NCBI GenBank assembly: GCA_031284665.1
Contig: JAITXR010000015.1
Location: 1 to 6,547 of the forward strand
Source: Paludibacter sp.
Lineage (GTDB): Bacteria > Bacteroidota > Bacteroidia > Bacteroidales > Paludibacteraceae
Reading direction: 5' to 3'
Length of the DNA stretch: 6,547 bases
The position numbers and the translations under genes were made by a program. The notes beneath the pieces were generated by a model. It made no database searches. It was not told the origin of the DNA and saw only the letters and a program-made list of their open reading frames with translations. Positions 6,271 to 6,547 of the stretch are shown piece after piece (positions within the stretch are counted from its first letter, which is position 1; the number at the start of each line of letters is the position of its first letter).

Positions 6271-6547
6271 CTATTTTTTTAATCTTCGCTGTAATAGTAT
6301 TTTAAGATAATCGGAGTATTCCTGTTGCTTGTTTGTAACGCCCATATTATTGTTGTGTAATCGGCGATTAACGGCTACAAAGTCGATTTTTTTTGTTTCA
6401 ATTTTTAATTCTGCCAATTTTAACATCCAATCCATTGCATCTCCGGCACCGCTTAACTGCTCATTAAAATTGCCTGTTGTGTCGAAAACATTACGGCGAA
6501 TTAACGCGCAACCTGCCATTGCTCCAAAATATGCCTCTGTTTTTGGG
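6271..6547 (-). CDS. Glycosyltransferase family 2-like protein, C-terminal part only
   Basis: The - strand frame is open from the right edge to a TAG at 6271-6273, giving about 91 residues; a Met at 6517-6519 is internal, because the frame and the similarity continue upstream (PKTEAYFGA). The pattern matches the acceptor-side end of GT-A fold glycosyltransferases of family 2: GAMAGCALIRRNVFDTTG, then a negatively charged NEQLSGAGDAMDWMLKLAE block corresponding to FDExxxxxEDxDWxLR, then VNRRLHNNNMG, like the RRxHxxN motif of this subgroup, and a basic C-terminal helix. Such enzymes transfer sugars from nucleotide donors to surface polysaccharide, protein or lipid acceptors in the cytoplasm. 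The donor-binding DXD region is outside the window, so the substrate cannot be guessed. The usual acidic ED pair before DW appears as GDAMDW. It lies 99 bp upstream of the TPR/PD40 gene on the same strand. Confidence 0.7.
   Translation of the reverse strand, partial: PKTEAYFGAMAGCALIRRNVFDTTGNFNEQLSGAGDAMDWMLKLAELKIETKKIDFVAVNRRLHNNNMGVTNKQQEYSDYLKILLQRRLKK

Noticed and set aside
6271..6519. Treating the rightmost - strand frame as a complete 82-aa gene starting at the Met at 6517-6519
   Set aside because: The frame stays open to the window edge, and the glycosyltransferase-like pattern extends across this Met, so it is the end of a longer gene.

Overview
The window looks like chromosome from a low-GC member of the Bacteroidetes, probably order Bacteroidales. 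The support is a clear -33 TTTG / -7 TAnnTTTG promoter, A/T-rich leaders without Shine-Dalgarno sequences, and Bacteroidetes-typical protein types: a DUF349-repeat protein and a TPR plus PD40 beta-propeller envelope protein. I see no tRNA, rRNA, CRISPR array, insertion sequence or phage gene.

Layout. Bases 1-186 are the last 61 codons of ATP-dependent PEP carboxykinase (pckA, + strand), closed by a hairpin/T-tract terminator at 213-254. A gene-free stretch of about 560 bases follows. It holds a GC-richer segment with nested inverted repeats (possibly a decayed dispersed repeat), an isolated perfect 11-bp hairpin, an operator-like pair of palindromes 20 bp apart, and a Bacteroidetes promoter. 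The promoter reads into a 314-aa protein of the 2-oxoacid dehydrogenase E2/chloramphenicol acetyltransferase fold that has Glu where the catalytic His should be. After a 74-bp gap on the same strand comes a 739-aa protein with five DUF349 repeats behind a very acidic N-terminal extension. A hairpin at 4083-4127 with T-rich flanks on both strands separates this + strand block from a convergent - strand block.

The - strand block, in its own reading order, is the C-terminal end of a family 2-like glycosyltransferase (entering from the right edge), a 99-bp gap, and then a 681-aa secreted TPR/PD40 protein. The latter carries a 120-bp (40-aa) in-frame tandem repeat, about 5.5 copies, and ends in a coiled coil.

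The genes do not form one recognisable pathway. pckA is central metabolism, the E2-like and DUF349 proteins are cytoplasmic and of unknown role, and the TPR/PD40 protein is probably periplasmic or outer-membrane associated. I found no convincing new multi-gene system. The points most worth a second look are the paired palindromes upstream of the E2-like gene, the missing active-site His in that protein, and the evolving 40-residue repeat in the TPR/PD40 protein.
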